DNA of 64,000 nucleotides from Vibrio sp. 16 (GTDB taxonomy: Bacteria; Pseudomonadota; Gammaproteobacteria; Enterobacterales; Vibrionaceae), in assembly GCF_963681195.1 (NCBI RefSeq), contig NZ_OY808997.1, positions 1,612,001 to 1,676,000 of the forward strand, read 5' to 3'. Below the pieces are notes generated by a model, which was not told where the DNA came from, did not search any database, and saw only the letters and a list, made by a program, of their open reading frames with translations. Positions 29,679-40,003 of this stretch are shown here, one piece after another; positions within the stretch are counted from its first letter, which is position 1; each line of letters begins with the position of its first letter. The position numbers were made by a program, and so were the translations under genes.

Positions 29679-30062
29679 TTAACCAAACAGAATAGGCGTT
29701 TTAGTGATGGCAATTTTACCGGCCATCGCTAACCACCCCAAAGCACCAAAGAAAGAAAACGTTCGTAGGAGTTTGTTTTTACCAAGCTTTAGTGCAAAAA
29801 AGCCAAGTGCAATGTACGCAAGCACACAGGTGATCTTTTCCGTTAACCAAGGGGCAGCGGCAGTAAACGGAATAAAACCGGTAACCACAATTAGGTAGAT
29901 ACCTGAAATTAATAAAAACGTATCATTGATATGAGGGAAAACTTTAAAAAACTTTTTGTCGAGCAATTTGGAATTTGCCATCATCAACGCATATCTTACC
30001 GATAATAAAGTCGCACTTAGAGCGACGGTCAGAAGATGAAAATGCTTTAATCCTTCGTACAT
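29679..30062 (-). CDS. sirB2: SirB2 family inner membrane protein
   Basis: A 127-residue membrane protein with four hydrophobic segments and an N-terminal YEGLKHFHLLTVALS, the SirB family pattern. Function is unknown; it always travels with sirB1/prmC. The start is 10 bp after the prmC stop and the stop 19 bp before sirB1. Confidence 0.9.
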   Translation of the reverse strand: MYEGLKHFHLLTVALSATLLSVRYALMMANSKLLDKKFFKVFPHINDTFLLISGIYLIVVTGFIPFTAAAPWLTEKITCVLAYIALGFFALKLGKNKLLRTFSFFGALGWLAMAGKIAITKTPILFG

Positions 30063-30072
30063 GTTGTTTCTC

Positions 30073-30933
30073 TTATTTCTTTTTCGGCCACAATCCGATG
30101 GTTACTCGGTCGTTGTTACCGTAATCCTTGAATGTTTCCACCTGGTCATAACCAAGCGATGCTAATAGATCTCGAACGGCGATTCCCTGATCATAGCCAT
30201 GTTCAAACATCAGCCAACCGCCCGGCTGTAAATGAGACCGGGCAACCTCAGAGATGTATTTGATATCGGCTAATCCGTTGTCCTCTGCCACCAGCGCGCT
30301 CAACGGTTCGAATCGAACATCACCTTGGGAAAGGTGAGGGTCACTTTTCTCAATATAAGGTGGATTCGATACGATCAAAGCAAACTGCGTACCAGATTCA
30401 ATCGGGTCAAACCAACTACCTGAACGAAACTCACAGTTTGGAATATTGAGCTTCTTAGCGTTGGATGAGGCAAGCTGCCGAGCGTCTTCTTTTAAATCAA
30501 CGCCCCACACCCTGCGATTAGGTAACTCAGAAGCCAAAGCTAAAGCTATTGCCCCTGTGCCTGTCCCCAAATCAAGGATGTCCCCTTCACTGTCGGACGC
30601 TTTATCCAGCGCAATCTCAACCAGTCTTTCCGTGTCGGGACGCGGAATTAACGTGCTGGGTGCCACATCAAGCGGCAACGACCAAAATTCGCGCTCTCCC
30701 ACGATATAGGCGACAGGCTCACCGCCAAGACGACGTTCCAACAATGAAGCAAACTGCGCAAGTTGTTCTGCGTCTAGAAGTTTGTCGGGCCAGGTGAGTA
30801 AAAAGGAGCGTGGTTTGTCGAGGGCATGGCAAAGTAGCACCGCAGCGTCAAGAGAGGGCGAATCACTGCCGCTCTCTTGAAGCCTAACAACGGCGTTTTT
30901 TAGTGTGTTTTCAACACTGTGTTCCGTCGACAT
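30073..30933 (-). CDS. prmC: Release factor glutamine methyltransferase PrmC
   Basis: PrmC methylates the Gln of the GGQ motif in RF1 and RF2. The 286 residues have an N-terminal helical recognition domain (about 1-80). The class I SAM-dependent fold follows, with DLGTGTGAIALALA (about 117-130) and the substrate-Gln-binding NPPY motif in IVSNPPYIEKS. It is three bases downstream of its substrate gene prfA. Confidence 0.97.
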   Translation of the reverse strand: MSTEHSVENTLKNAVVRLQESGSDSPSLDAAVLLCHALDKPRSFLLTWPDKLLDAEQLAQFASLLERRLGGEPVAYIVGEREFWSLPLDVAPSTLIPRPDTERLVEIALDKASDSEGDILDLGTGTGAIALALASELPNRRVWGVDLKEDARQLASSNAKKLNIPNCEFRSGSWFDPIESGTQFALIVSNPPYIEKSDPHLSQGDVRFEPLSALVAEDNGLADIKYISEVARSHLQPGGWLMFEHGYDQGIAVRDLLASLGYDQVETFKDYGNNDRVTIGLWPKKK

Positions 30934-30936
30934 CGA

Positions 30937-32025
30937 TCAGTTGTTCTCTGCAAGCGCCGCTAGTTGATCCGCTTGGTGCTCTTGGATAACAGGGTCGACC
31001 AAACTTGCCAGATCACCTTCCATTACTTCGTTAAGACGGTAGATAGTCAGGTTGATGCGATGGTCTGAAACACGGCCTTGTGGGTAGTTATAGGTACGAA
31101 TACGGTCACTACGGTCACCCGAGCCTAGTAGGTTACGACGCGTGTCCGACTCTTCCGCCGCACGTTTCGCTTCTTCCGCCTGAATGATACGTGCAGCAAG
31201 GACCGCCATCGCTTTCGCTTTGTTCTTATGCTGTGAACGCTCATCCTGACACTCAACCACAGTACCGGTTGGCAAGTGAGTAATACGGATTGCTGAGTCA
31301 GTGGTGTTAACGTGCTGACCACCTGCGCCAGACGCACGGAATGTGTCGATCTTAAGATCAGCCGCTTTGATTTCTGGAATTTCCGCTTCTGGAATTTCCG
31401 CCATCACAGCAACGGTACACGCAGAGGTATGAACACGGCCTTGAGATTCAGTAGCCGGAACACGCTGTACTCGGTGGCCGCCTGACTCAAACTTAAGCAC
31501 GCCGTAAGCACCATCACCAGATACTTTCGCGATCATCTCTTTGTAACCGCCGTGTTCTGATTCGTTTGAAGACATCACTTCCACGCGCCAACCTTGTTTT
31601 TCAGCGAACTTGCTGTACATGCGGAACAGGTCACCTGCAAAGATGCCCGCTTCATCACCGCCTGCACCCGCACGAATCTCTAGGAAACAGTTGCGGTCAT
31701 CGTTTGGATCTTTCGGTAGTAGAAGAATTTGAAGTTCGTCGGTCAAGCGTTCGATGGTTTCTTTCGCTTCTTTGATCTCTTCTTGCGCCATTTCGCGCAT
31801 CTCTTCATCGTCTTCTTTCGCCATCTCTTCAGCGGCAACAAGATCCTCTTGAGCTTGTTGGTAAGCTTGGAAACACTTAGTCACTTCCTCTAGCTGAGAG
31901 TACTCTTTTGACAAGGCGCGGAATTTATCTTGGTCGCCGATAATATCGGGATCACCAAGCAGGTGTTGAACTTCTTCGTAACGTTCAACCAGTGTTTCTA
32001 GCTTAGTTAGAATCGAGGCTTTCAT
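30937..32025 (-). CDS. prfA: Peptide chain release factor 1
   Basis: RF1 ends translation at UAA and UAG. The 362 residues show the anticodon-like PAT tripeptide in [14 protein letters not shown] and the catalytic GGQ in [15 protein letters not shown], which is the site modified by PrmC. It is second in the hemA operon, 46 bp after hemA. Confidence 0.98.
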   Translation of the reverse strand: MKASILTKLETLVERYEEVQHLLGDPDIIGDQDKFRALSKEYSQLEEVTKCFQAYQQAQEDLVAAEEMAKEDDEEMREMAQEEIKEAKETIERLTDELQILLLPKDPNDDRNCFLEIRAGAGGDEAGIFAGDLFRMYSKFAEKQGWRVEVMSSNESEHGGYKEMIAKVSGDGAYGVLKFESGGHRVQRVPATESQGRVHTSACTVAVMAEIPEAEIPEIKAADLKIDTFRASGAGGQHVNTTDSAIRITHLPTGTVVECQDERSQHKNKAKAMAVLAARIIQAEEAKRAAEESDTRRNLLGSGDRSDRIRTYNYPQGRVSDHRINLTIYRLNEVMEGDLASLVDPVIQEHQADQLAALAENN

Positions 32026-32071
32026 AGTTTTATTTAACTCAGGTTCGTAATGAATAGTCTTGGGGAGATTA

Positions 32072-33325
32072 TCAATCTTCCAGACCTAAACTTTGTCTAA
32101 TGATAGCGAGCTTTGCTGGCTCGCCGCGCTCTGCTGCGCTTTGCAACGCACGTGTAGGTGCGTGAATGAGCTTGTTGGTGAGCTTATTGCTCAGCTCCAG
32201 AAGGACCTTCTCTGGATCAGCTCCGGCAGCAAGAGACTGAATACTTTTGTTTAATAGCTCAGTTCGAATGTCGTTGGCGCTGCGGCGATAATCGCGAATA
32301 CTATCGACCGCTTGTAATGAACGAAGCCACGACATAAACGCCGCGCTCTCTTCACTAACTATCGCCTCCGCTTGAATGGCTTCGACTTTGCGTTGTTCGA
32401 TGTTGTTGTCGACGATCGATTGCAGATCATCAACGGTATACAGATAGGCGTCGTTTAACTCCCCCACCTGTGACTCGATATCACGTGGGACCGCGATATC
32501 GACCAATAACATCGGTTGGTAACGGCGAGATTTAAGCGCGCTCTCCACCATACCTTTACCAATGATAGGCAATGGACTCGCGGTTGAACTGATGACAATA
32601 TCCGCTTGAGGCAAAAACTCGGGAATGTCTGGCAACCCTATAATCTGCGCACCAAACTCTTCGGCAAGCGGCATCGCGCGCTCCTTGGTTCGGTTGGCGA
32701 CGATCATTTTTCGACAGCCATTGGCTGACAAATGCTTAGCAACAAGCTCGATCGTCTCACCAGCACCGACAAGCAACACGGTAGAATCTTCCAGCGACTC
32801 AAAAATGTGTTTTGCTAGCGTACAAGCGGCATAAGCAACTGATACCGCATTGCCACCAATGTCAGTCTCTGTACGAACACGTTTTGCTACTGAGAATGTC
32901 TTTTGGAACAACTTCTCCATCGCAGAGTCAACGGCTTTGCCATCACGCGCGTCTGAATAGGCTTGTTTAACTTGGCCAAGAATCTGCGGTTCACCAAGAA
33001 CCAGAGAATCCAATCCACATGAGACACGCATCAGATGGCGAATCGCCGCTTGCTCTTCATGCGTATAAATACTCGGCTTCAATGCTTCTGGGCTGACCTC
33101 ATGGAACTGAGACAGCCAGTCGATGAGCTTACTCTTTCCCGCACCTTTGACATCGCAATAAATCTCAGTGCGGTTACAGGTCGATAAAATGACACTGCCG
33201 TTCACTGCAGGGTTTTCACTGAGCTGTTTAAGTGCTTCAGGTAACTTCTCCGGCCCAAAAGCAACTTTTTCACGCAGTTCTACCGAGGCCGTGTTGTGAT
33301 TGATACCTATAGCAAGCAAAGACAT
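32072..33325 (-). CDS. hemA: Glutamyl-tRNA reductase
   Basis: HemA reduces glutamyl-tRNA to glutamate-1-semialdehyde, the first step of C5 haem synthesis. The 417 residues start [19 protein letters not shown]. The catalytic Cys is in [11 protein letters not shown] (about 50), the NADPH fold at [12 protein letters not shown], and the C-terminal dimerisation helices run from about 310 on. I chose the ATG at 33325; an in-frame ATG at 33388 adds 21 unconserved residues. It is divergent from lolB, a standard arrangement. Confidence 0.97.
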   Translation of the reverse strand: MSLLAIGINHNTASVELREKVAFGPEKLPEALKQLSENPAVNGSVILSTCNRTEIYCDVKGAGKSKLIDWLSQFHEVSPEALKPSIYTHEEQAAIRHLMRVSCGLDSLVLGEPQILGQVKQAYSDARDGKAVDSAMEKLFQKTFSVAKRVRTETDIGGNAVSVAYAACTLAKHIFESLEDSTVLLVGAGETIELVAKHLSANGCRKMIVANRTKERAMPLAEEFGAQIIGLPDIPEFLPQADIVISSTASPLPIIGKGMVESALKSRRYQPMLLVDIAVPRDIESQVGELNDAYLYTVDDLQSIVDNNIEQRKVEAIQAEAIVSEESAAFMSWLRSLQAVDSIRDYRRSANDIRTELLNKSIQSLAAGADPEKVLLELSNKLTNKLIHAPTRALQSAAERGEPAKLAIIRQSLGLED

Positions 33326-33485
33326 GTATCGCGAGTTCTCTGAATCAGATGTGGACAAATAAGGACGGAATTTTACTTGATGGCCCAATTTAATTAAAGG
33401 GTATTAGGGATATGTTTTCATTAGTTCGTGATTTCAGTGATATAGTGGCGCCCAACGCAAGGCTTAAATTGGACAAAAGACCCGC

Positions 33486-34103
33486 ATGATGACGAAATTT
33501 CGCCCTCTTTGGATTTGTTTGCTGAGCGCTGTCGTATTATCCGGCTGTGCCAGTATTGAAACCAGCAGTACCAATGTTGAATGGCAAACTCACCAGCAAC
33601 GACTCGCAGCCATCGAACAGTACCAATCCAGTGGGAAACTGGGCTATATCTCTCCAGAGCAACGTCAATCGCTCAATTTTCAATGGCAACACGCCGCTCA
33701 ATCCAGCCAATTGCGATTGACCACCTTCCTTGGTCAAACAGCCTTAAACTTAAAAATTACGCCCTCTGGTGCGTTTGTCGAAACCTACGATGATCAGAGT
33801 TTTTCCTCTCCGAGTGCAGAAGCCTTGATCTATCAACTGACTGGCTTAACGCTTCCTGTTGAGCAATTAAATGATTGGCTTTTGGGCAAACCCACCGCGG
33901 CAGACCACTACCAACTCAGCGACACCAACACCGTGTTATCACTGACGAAAAAAATCAACGGCCAACAATGGCAGCTTTCTTACTTAAACTATCGTGATGT
34001 ACAAGTAGATGGCGTTCCATTGCCACTGCCACAAAAACTCAAACTGACTCAAAATGACACCTCGATCAATATTGTGATATCTAAGTGGAAAATAAACGAA
34101 TGA
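33486..34103 (+). CDS. lolB: Outer membrane lipoprotein receptor LolB
   Basis: LolB takes lipoproteins from LolA in the periplasm and inserts them into the outer membrane. The 205 residues have a lipoprotein signal with lipobox LSGC (about 18-21), then an 11-strand half-barrel pattern. A second ATG directly follows the first and could also serve as start. The stop overlaps the ispE start (ATGA). Confidence 0.94.
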   Translation: MMTKFRPLWICLLSAVVLSGCASIETSSTNVEWQTHQQRLAAIEQYQSSGKLGYISPEQRQSLNFQWQHAAQSSQLRLTTFLGQTALNLKITPSGAFVETYDDQSFSSPSAEALIYQLTGLTLPVEQLNDWLLGKPTAADHYQLSDTNTVLSLTKKINGQQWQLSYLNYRDVQVDGVPLPLPQKLKLTQNDTSINIVISKWKINE

Positions 34104-34972
34104 TCACGGAAACGACACATTGGCCTTCACCGGCTAAATTGAATCTTTTTCTCTACATCACCGGCCGCCGTGAGAATGGCTACCACGAATTGCAGACTCT
34201 ATTTCAGTTTCTCGACCATGGTGACAGCTTAAGCATCACTGCAAACTCCAGCGGCGAAATCACATTGACACCTGGTATTCCAGGGGTTGCTTTAGAAGAT
34301 AACCTCATTTGGAAAGCCGCTCGGGCACTGCAAGAAGCTGCCGATTGTACATTTGGTGCGGATATTCAATTAAATAAAATCTTACCGATGGGCGGTGGTA
34401 TCGGTGGAGGCTCTTCCAACGCAGCAACCGTGCTCGTCGCACTGAACCATTTGTGGAAAACCGGATTGTCCGATGACGAACTGGCGAGCATCGGACTTCA
34501 CCTCGGAGCCGATGTCCCTGTATTTGTGCGCGGCTTTGCCGCCTTTGCTGAGGGAGTTGGTGAGCAACTGACTCAAGCCTCTCCGAGCGAGAAATGGTAC
34601 TTGGTCGTGAGGCCAAATGTGAGCATTGCAACCGTAGACATATTTACTCATCCGAAATTGACTCGAAATACACAGAAACGAGACCTGACAACGCTTCTTA
34701 ACCATGATTACGGAAACGATTGCGAAAAAATTGTTCGAATGCTGTACCAAGAGGTTGATAAGCAACTTTCATGGCTGCTACAATACGCGCCGTCAAGATT
34801 GACGGGGACCGGATCGTGCGTTTTTGCTGAATTTTCCAGCGAAAACGAAGCGAAAGCCATCTACCAAAAACTTCCTGACAACGTCTCTGCTTTCGTAGCT
34901 AAAGGGCGAAACATCTCCCCTCTACATGAGACGCTGGCTAAGTACCGCTTGGCCCACACACAATCTATCTAA
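34100..34972 (+). CDS. ispE: 4-diphosphocytidyl-2-C-methyl-D-erythritol kinase
   Basis: IspE phosphorylates CDP-methylerythritol in the MEP isoprenoid pathway. From the ATG at 34100, overlapping lolB by four bases, it has 290 residues. The N-terminal substrate motif is [20 protein letters not shown], the GHMP-kinase ATP loop [15 protein letters not shown] lies at about 95-110, and the C-terminal loop [12 protein letters not shown] near 235. An ATG at 34085 is in frame but lies further inside lolB. prs follows after 29 bp. Confidence 0.96.
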   Translation: MITETTHWPSPAKLNLFLYITGRRENGYHELQTLFQFLDHGDSLSITANSSGEITLTPGIPGVALEDNLIWKAARALQEAADCTFGADIQLNKILPMGGGIGGGSSNAATVLVALNHLWKTGLSDDELASIGLHLGADVPVFVRGFAAFAEGVGEQLTQASPSEKWYLVVRPNVSIATVDIFTHPKLTRNTQKRDLTTLLNHDYGNDCEKIVRMLYQEVDKQLSWLLQYAPSRLTGTGSCVFAEFSSENEAKAIYQKLPDNVSAFVAKGRNISPLHETLAKYRLAHTQSI

Positions 34973-35001
34973 AAACTGGACGCAACCCTGAGGTTTCCAC
35001 C

Positions 35002-35946
35002 GTGCCTGATATGAAGCTATTTGCTGGTAACGCTACACCTGAACTAGCCCAACGTATTGCTGATCGTCTATACATCTCTCTTGGTGATGCAACTGTTTCT
35101 CGTTTTTCTGACGGCGAAGTCGCTGTACAAATCAACGAAAACGTTCGTGGTAGTGATGTTTTCATCATCCAATCAACGTGTGCACCAACTAACGACAACC
35201 TAATGGAACTTGTAGTGATGATTGACGCAATGCGCCGCGCTTCAGCGGGCCGTATTACAGCAGTTATCCCTTATTTTGGATACGCTCGTCAAGACCGTCG
35301 CGTACGCTCTGCTCGTGTACCAATCACTGCTAAAGTTGTTGCAGATTTCCTTTCAAACGTTGGCGTTGACCGCGTTCTAACTATCGACCTTCACGCAGAA
35401 CAAATCCAAGGCTTCTTCGATGTTCCTGTAGACAACATCTTCGGTACACCTGTACTACTTGAAGATATGCAGGCTCGCGGCCTAGAGAACCCGGTTGTGG
35501 TTTCTCCAGACCTTGGTGGTGTTGTTCGTGCTCGCGCAACAGCAAAAGCACTTGGTGATATCGATATCGCAATCGTTGACAAGCGTCGTCCACGCGCAAA
35601 CGTCTCTGAAGTTATGAACCTCATCGGTGACGTTGAAGGACGTGATTGTGTCATCGTTGATGACATGATCGATACAGGTGGCACACTATGTAAGGCGGCA
35701 GAAGCGCTAAAAGAGCGCGGAGCTAAACGAGTGTTTGCTTACGCGACTCACGCTGTTTTCTCAGGCAACGCAGCGCAAAACATTGGCAACTCTGTTCTTG
35801 ACCAAGTGATCGTAACCGATTCAATCACGCTACCAAAAGAGATGGAAGCAACAGGTAAAGTCACTTGCCTAAGCCTATCTCGCATGCTGGCAGAAGCGAT
35901 CCGTCGTATCAGCAACGAAGAGTCAATCTCTGCGATGTTCAACTAA
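35002..35946 (+). CDS. prs: Ribose-phosphate pyrophosphokinase
   Basis: Prs makes PRPP from ribose 5-phosphate and ATP for nucleotide, His and Trp synthesis. The 314 residues begin at a GTG start ([19 protein letters not shown]), the same start type as in E. coli. They contain the catalytic [12 protein letters not shown] region and the PRPP-binding [12 protein letters not shown] motif (about 215-226). It follows ispE closely and is probably co-transcribed with lolB-ispE; a strong terminator follows. Confidence 0.98.
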   Translation: MPDMKLFAGNATPELAQRIADRLYISLGDATVSRFSDGEVAVQINENVRGSDVFIIQSTCAPTNDNLMELVVMIDAMRRASAGRITAVIPYFGYARQDRRVRSARVPITAKVVADFLSNVGVDRVLTIDLHAEQIQGFFDVPVDNIFGTPVLLEDMQARGLENPVVVSPDLGGVVRARATAKALGDIDIAIVDKRRPRANVSEVMNLIGDVEGRDCVIVDDMIDTGGTLCKAAEALKERGAKRVFAYATHAVFSGNAAQNIGNSVLDQVIVTDSITLPKEMEATGKVTCLSLSRMLAEAIRRISNEESISAMFN

Positions 35947-35971
35947 TTTAGTTCAAGTTAGTCAAACATTT

Positions 35972-36003
35972 AAAAACACCCCTCTTTGGGGTGTTTTTTA
36001 TTT
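35972..36003 (+). terminator. Terminator after prs
   Basis: Stem AAAACACCCC/GGGGTGTTTT around a TCTTT loop, ending in TTTTTATTT. Confidence 0.93.
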
Positions 36004-36092
36004 GCCGCAATGAAAGTATCCGTATCTCGCCCGATGAGAGATATCTGTGCTATCATACGGCGCTTTTTGAGATTCCAAGAGAGATCCTAACC

Positions 36093-36683
36093 TTGAGTCA
36101 ACAGATCAAACTTCTTGTCGGCCTGGCAAATCCAGGGCCAGAATACGCTAGAACCCGCCATAATGCAGGGGCTTGGGTAGTAGAAGAACTGGCGCGCGTC
36201 CACAACATTACTCTAAAGAATGAAGCAAAGTTTTTTGGGCTAACGGGACGCATCATGATGAACGGTCAGGACCTTCGCCTGCTTATCCCAACCACGTTTA
36301 TGAACCTTTCTGGAAAATCGATCGCAGCCATCGCGAAGTTTTACCAAATCAAACCAGAAGAGATCATGGTTGCCCACGATGAGCTGGATTTACCTCCTGG
36401 TGTTGCTAAATTCAAGAAAGGCGGTGGTCACGGTGGTCACAACGGCCTTCGCGATACCATAAGTAAACTTGGCAATTGCAAAGATTTTTATCGTTTAAGG
36501 ATTGGTATCGGCCATCCTGGACACAAAGATAAAGTAGCAGGTTTTGTGTTAGGTAAAGCACCTGCGAAAGAACAAGAGCTTCTTGATGCGGCCGCTGACG
36601 AATCCGTCCGTTGCCTCGACATCCTAATTAAGGATGGCTTATCAAAAGCACAAAATCGTCTACACACGTTCAAAGCTGAATAA
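36093..36683 (+). CDS. pth: Peptidyl-tRNA hydrolase
   Basis: Pth recycles tRNA by cleaving peptidyl-tRNA released from stalled ribosomes. Using the TTG start at 36093 ([19 protein letters not shown], behind AGAGAG) gives 196 residues, the usual length. Catalytic His is in [14 protein letters not shown], with [20 protein letters not shown] and [12 protein letters not shown] all in place. The next upstream ATG (35991) overlaps the prs terminator and adds 34 unrelated residues. ychF follows after 10 bp. Confidence 0.96.
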   Translation: MSQQIKLLVGLANPGPEYARTRHNAGAWVVEELARVHNITLKNEAKFFGLTGRIMMNGQDLRLLIPTTFMNLSGKSIAAIAKFYQIKPEEIMVAHDELDLPPGVAKFKKGGGHGGHNGLRDTISKLGNCKDFYRLRIGIGHPGHKDKVAGFVLGKAPAKEQELLDAAADESVRCLDILIKDGLSKAQNRLHTFKAE

Positions 36684-36693
36684 GGTTATTATC

Positions 36694-37785
36694 ATGGGTT
36701 TTAAATGTGGCATCGTTGGTCTACCAAACGTTGGTAAATCAACTCTGTTCAACGCACTAACTAAAGCGGGCATCGAAGCAGCTAACTTCCCGTTCTGTAC
36801 TATCGAGCCAAACACTGGTGTTGTGCCTGTGCCAGATCTCCGTCTGGACGCGCTAGCGAAAATCGTTAACCCACAAAAAATTCTACCAACAACAATGGAA
36901 TTCGTTGACATTGCTGGTCTGGTAGCGGGTGCATCTCGCGGTGAAGGCCTAGGGAACAAGTTCCTAGCAAACATCCGTGAAACAGACGCGATTGGTCACG
37001 TTGTTCGTTGTTTTGAAAACGAAAACATCGTCCACGTTGCTGGTAAAGTTTCGCCAATCGAAGACATCGAGGTTATCAACCTAGAGCTTGCAATGGCCGA
37101 CCTAGACTCTTGTGAGCGCGCCATTCAGCGTAATGCAAAGAAAGCAAAAGGTGGCGATAAAGACGCCAAGTTTGAACTGACGGTGTTGGAGAAACTGCTC
37201 CCTGTATTAACAGAAGGCGGCATGGCTCGTACGGTTGAACTAGCGAAAGAAGAGCAGGCGGCGATTGGTTACCTAAACTTCCTAACGCTGAAACCAACTA
37301 TGTACATCGCAAACGTGAATGAAGATGGTTTTGAAAACAACCCTTACCTAGATGCTGTGCGCGAATACGCAGAAAAAGAAAACAACGTGGTTGTAGCAGT
37401 TTGTGCTGCAATCGAATCTGAGCTGTCTGAACTCGATGATGAAGACCGTGAAGAATTCTTGGCGGATATGGGGATTGAAGAACCAGGCCTAAACCGAGTA
37501 ATCCGCTCAGGTTACGATCTGCTTACTCTTCAAACTTACTTCACTGCGGGTGTAAAAGAAGTACGTGCATGGACGATCCCAGTAGGCGCGACAGCACCAC
37601 AAGCGGCGGGTAAGATCCACACAGACTTTGAAAAAGGCTTCATTCGTGCGGAAGTTGTTGGCTACGATGACTTTATCCAGTTTAACGGTGAAAGCGGCGC
37701 GAAAGACGCAGGTAAATGGCGTTTGGAAGGTAAAGAATACATCGTAAAAGACGGTGATGTGATTCACTTCCGTTTCAACGTATAA
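36694..37785 (+). CDS. ychF: Redox-regulated ATPase/GTPase YchF
   Basis: YchF (OLA1 family) is a ribosome-associated P-loop ATPase involved in stress responses. The 363 residues have the G1 loop [11 protein letters not shown] (about 8-18), the DIAGLV G3 motif, a coiled-coil insert, and a C-terminal TGS domain (about 280-363). I chose the ATG at 36694 (MGFKCGIVG); the longer ORF start lies inside pth. The pth-ychF pair is conserved in gammaproteobacteria. Confidence 0.97.
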   Translation: MGFKCGIVGLPNVGKSTLFNALTKAGIEAANFPFCTIEPNTGVVPVPDLRLDALAKIVNPQKILPTTMEFVDIAGLVAGASRGEGLGNKFLANIRETDAIGHVVRCFENENIVHVAGKVSPIEDIEVINLELAMADLDSCERAIQRNAKKAKGGDKDAKFELTVLEKLLPVLTEGGMARTVELAKEEQAAIGYLNFLTLKPTMYIANVNEDGFENNPYLDAVREYAEKENNVVVAVCAAIESELSELDDEDREEFLADMGIEEPGLNRVIRSGYDLLTLQTYFTAGVKEVRAWTIPVGATAPQAAGKIHTDFEKGFIRAEVVGYDDFIQFNGESGAKDAGKWRLEGKEYIVKDGDVIHFRFNV

Positions 37786-37812
37786 TATTCGCTCAAGTCA
37801 TTGAGTTTAAAA

Positions 37813-37839
37813 GCCAGCACTTATGCTGGCTTTTTTTAT
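37813..37839 (+). terminator. Terminator after ychF
   Basis: Stem GCCAGCA/TGCTGGC with a CTTA loop followed by TTTTTTTATT. Confidence 0.93.
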
Positions 37840-37970
37840 TCCTTCAGATATTCCATCAATAAAGTGTTCGTTCTGCTGTCATTTTGTTATCAGTTTTCGA
37901 TGATTAACGCGCCTCTTTGTTTAAAAAGAAATCGAACAGTCCGTTTATCTCGATTTATTCAAAAAAACTA

Positions 37971-37999
37971 TTGACGTGATTGGTTCAACTTCGCATAAT
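37971..37999 (+). promoter_or_regulatory. Promoter of the tRNA array
   Basis: The -35 TTGACG (37971-37976) and -10 CATAAT (37994-37999) are 17 bp apart with a GC-rich discriminator GCGCCCC after, as expected for a strong stringent tRNA promoter. The first tRNA begins 55 bp downstream. Confidence 0.82.
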
Positions 38000-38053
38000 G
38001 CGCCCCGTTCCCAACAAGACGACTACGGATTGAAAGGAACCACAACATGGTAT

Positions 38054-38130
38054 GGCTACGTAGCTCAGCTGGTTAGAGCACATCACTCATAATGATGGGG
38101 TCACAGGTTCGAATCCCGTCGTAGCCACCA
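38054..38130 (+). tRNA. tRNA-Met, elongator (CAT), array copy 1
   Basis: A 77-nt cloverleaf, GGCTACG/CGTAGCC acceptor, anticodon loop CTCATAA, encoded CCA. It closely matches E. coli metT, also first in a met-leu-gln operon. Confidence 0.98.
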
Positions 38131-38167
38131 TTCCTAAACATTTTTACGAAAATGATTAGGAATAGAT

Positions 38168-38252
38168 GCGGAAGTGGCGGAATTGGTAGACGCACCAGAT
38201 TTAGGTTCTGGCGCCGCAAGGTGTGAGAGTTCAAGTCTCTCCTTCCGCACCA
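38168..38252 (+). tRNA. tRNA-Leu (TAG), array copy 1
   Basis: 85 nt with a long variable arm, acceptor GCGGAAG/CTTCCGC, anticodon loop ATTTAGG with TAG, encoded CCA; like E. coli leuW. Confidence 0.98.
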
Positions 38253-38280
38253 TGTTTTATAGTCTCGATGACTATGCTGC

Positions 38281-38355
38281 AGGTCTATCGCCAAGCGGTA
38301 AGGCAGCGGCTTTTGATGCCGCCATTCCCTGGTTCGAATCCAGGTAGACCTGCCA
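38281..38355 (+). tRNA. tRNA-Gln (TTG), array copy 1
   Basis: 75 nt, acceptor AGGTCTA/TAGACCT, anticodon loop TTTTGAT with TTG, T-arm CCTGGTTCGAATCCAGG, encoded CCA. Confidence 0.97.
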
Positions 38356-38433
38356 TTATTGATAGTGTTAAGCCTATTATAAAAATGGCTTGTCACTACG
38401 AGCGCAACAGTTTATATTGTCTCGCTCACGAGT

Positions 38434-38510
38434 GGCTACGTAGCTCAGCTGGTTAGAGCACATCACTCATAATGATGGGGTCACAGGTTCGAATCCCGTC
38501 GTAGCCACCA
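38434..38510 (+). tRNA. tRNA-Met, elongator (CAT), array copy 2
   Basis: Identical to the first tRNA-Met of the array; 77 nt with CCA. It is preceded by a 78-bp spacer not repeated elsewhere in the array. Confidence 0.98.
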
Positions 38511-38562
38511 TTTACAATTTCATACTGCTTTTACCAATTAGCACTATGAATACAGATTTGTT

Positions 38563-38647
38563 GCGGAAGTGGCGGAATTGGTAGACGCACCAGATTTAGG
38601 TTCTGGCGCCGCAAGGTGTGAGAGTTCAAGTCTCTCCTTCCGCACCA
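38563..38647 (+). tRNA. tRNA-Leu (TAG), array copy 2
   Basis: Identical to copy 1; 85 nt with CCA. The first of the conserved hairpins ends 12 bp upstream. Confidence 0.98.
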
Positions 38648-38672
38648 TTATTTTGATTCGTTAGAATCTTGT

Positions 38673-38747
38673 AGGGCTATCGCCAAGCGGTAAGGCAGCG
38701 GCTTTTGATGCCGCCATTCCCTGGTTCGAATCCAGGTAGCCCTGCCA
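38673..38747 (+). tRNA. tRNA-Gln (TTG), array copy 2, acceptor variant
   Basis: 75 nt. The acceptor is AGGGCTA/TAGCCCT instead of AGGTCTA/TAGACCT, a paired change that keeps the stem. Confidence 0.97.
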
Positions 38748-38797
38748 TTACAACTTCATAACGCTTTTACCAATTAGCGATATGAATACAAATTGAT

Positions 38798-38882
38798 GCG
38801 GAAGTGGCGGAATTGGTAGACGCACCAGATTTAGGTTCTGGCGCCGCAAGGTGTGAGAGTTCAAGTCTCTCCTTCCGCACCA
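38798..38882 (+). tRNA. tRNA-Leu (TAG), array copy 3
   Basis: Identical to copy 1; opens the first 315-bp tandem unit. Confidence 0.98.
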
Positions 38883-38911
38883 TTATTAAGTCTCTAGAAA
38901 TAGAGCACTGC

Positions 38912-38986
38912 AGGTCTATCGCCAAGCGGTAAGGCAGCGGCTTTTGATGCCGCCATTCCCTGGTTCGAATCCAGGTAGACCTGCCA
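38912..38986 (+). tRNA. tRNA-Gln (TTG), array copy 3
   Basis: 75 nt, AGGTCTA acceptor; in the first 315-bp unit. Confidence 0.97.
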
Positions 38987-38994
38987 TTATTTAT

Positions 38995-39062
38995 AGGTTC
39001 AGTGGATAACATCTTTTGATGCCTCTTCCATTGTCCCTGGTTCGGCTCTAAGTAGCCTGCCA
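38995..39062 (+). pseudogene. Decayed tRNA-Gln remnant 1
   Basis: 68 nt keeping CTTTTGATGCC around the anticodon, CCCTGGTTCG of the T-arm and a 3' CCTGCCA, but the D-arm and stem pairings are lost. It is not expected to fold or function. Confidence 0.85.
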
Positions 39063-39112
39063 TTACAACTTCATAGCGCTTTTACCAATTAGCGATATGA
39101 ATACAAATTGAT

Positions 39113-39197
39113 GCGGAAGTGGCGGAATTGGTAGACGCACCAGATTTAGGTTCTGGCGCCGCAAGGTGTGAGAGTTCAAGTCTCTCCTTCCGCACCA
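39113..39197 (+). tRNA. tRNA-Leu (TAG), array copy 4
   Basis: Identical to copy 1; opens the second 315-bp unit. Confidence 0.98.
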
Positions 39198-39226
39198 TTA
39201 TTAAGTCTCTAGAAATAGAGCACTGC

Positions 39227-39301
39227 AGGTCTATCGCCAAGCGGTAAGGCAGCGGCTTTTGATGCCGCCATTCCCTGGTTCGAATCCAGGTAGACCTGCC
39301 A
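39227..39301 (+). tRNA. tRNA-Gln (TTG), array copy 4
   Basis: 75 nt, AGGTCTA acceptor; second 315-bp unit. Confidence 0.97.
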
Positions 39302-39309
39302 TTATTTAT

Positions 39310-39377
39310 AGGTTCAGTGGATAACATCTTTTGATGCCTCTTCCATTGTCCCTGGTTCGGCTCTAAGTAGCCTGCCA
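39310..39377 (+). pseudogene. Decayed tRNA-Gln remnant 2
   Basis: Same 68-nt remnant as at 38995, one repeat period (315 bp) on. Confidence 0.85.
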
Positions 39378-39427
39378 TTACAACTTCATAGCGCTTTTAC
39401 CAATTAGCGATATGAATACAAATTGAT

Positions 39428-39512
39428 GCGGAAGTGGCGGAATTGGTAGACGCACCAGATTTAGGTTCTGGCGCCGCAAGGTGTGAGAGTTCAAGTCTCT
39501 CCTTCCGCACCA
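39428..39512 (+). tRNA. tRNA-Leu (TAG), array copy 5
   Basis: Identical to copy 1; opens the third 315-bp unit. Confidence 0.98.
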
Positions 39513-39541
39513 TTATTAAGCCTCTAGAAATAGAGCACTGC

Positions 39542-39616
39542 AGGTCTATCGCCAAGCGGTAAGGCAGCGGCTTTTGATGCCGCCATTCCCTGGTTCGAAT
39601 CCAGGTAGACCTGCCA
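39542..39616 (+). tRNA. tRNA-Gln (TTG), array copy 5
   Basis: 75 nt, AGGTCTA acceptor; third 315-bp unit. Confidence 0.97.
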
Positions 39617-39624
39617 TTATTTGT

Positions 39625-39692
39625 AGGTTCAGTGGATAACATCTTTTGATGCCTCCTCCATTGGCCCTGGTTCGGCTCTAAGTAGCCTACCA
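39625..39692 (+). pseudogene. Decayed tRNA-Gln remnant 3
   Basis: As the others, with extra substitutions (CCTCCTCCATTGGCC and CCTACCA), so it drifts relative to its neighbours while the adjacent functional tRNAs stay identical. Confidence 0.85.
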
Positions 39693-39742
39693 TTACAACT
39701 TCATAGCGCTTTTACCAATTAGCGATATGAATACAAATTGAT

Positions 39743-39827
39743 GCGGAAGTGGCGGAATTGGTAGACGCACCAGATTTAGGTTCTGGCGCCGCAAGGTGTG
39801 AGAGTTCAAGTCTCTCCTTCCGCACCA
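39743..39827 (+). tRNA. tRNA-Leu (TAG), array copy 6
   Basis: Identical to copy 1; opens the fourth, 311-bp unit. Confidence 0.98.
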
Positions 39828-39852
39828 TTATTTTGATTCGTTAGAATCTTGT

Positions 39853-39927
39853 AGGGCTATCGCCAAGCGGTAAGGCAGCGGCTTTTGATGCCGCCATTCC
39901 CTGGTTCGAATCCAGGTAGCCCTGCCA
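39853..39927 (+). tRNA. tRNA-Gln (TTG), array copy 6, acceptor variant
   Basis: 75 nt with the AGGGCTA/TAGCCCT acceptor. The upstream spacer is the same as that before copy 2, so this Gln block was probably exchanged as a unit. Confidence 0.97.
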
Positions 39928-39935
39928 TTATTTAT

Positions 39936-40003
39936 AGGTTCAGTGGATAACATCTTTTGATGCCTCCTCCATTGTCCCTGGTTCGGCTATAAGTAGCCTG
40001 CCA
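39936..40003 (+). pseudogene. Decayed tRNA-Gln remnant 4
   Basis: 68 nt, same class as the other remnants with GGCTATAAG in the T-arm region. Confidence 0.85.

Noticed and set aside
38767..39693. Three identical 98-residue minus-strand ORFs 315 bp apart
   Set aside because: They are antisense readings of the tRNA-Leu/tRNA-Gln units and exist only because the array repeats.
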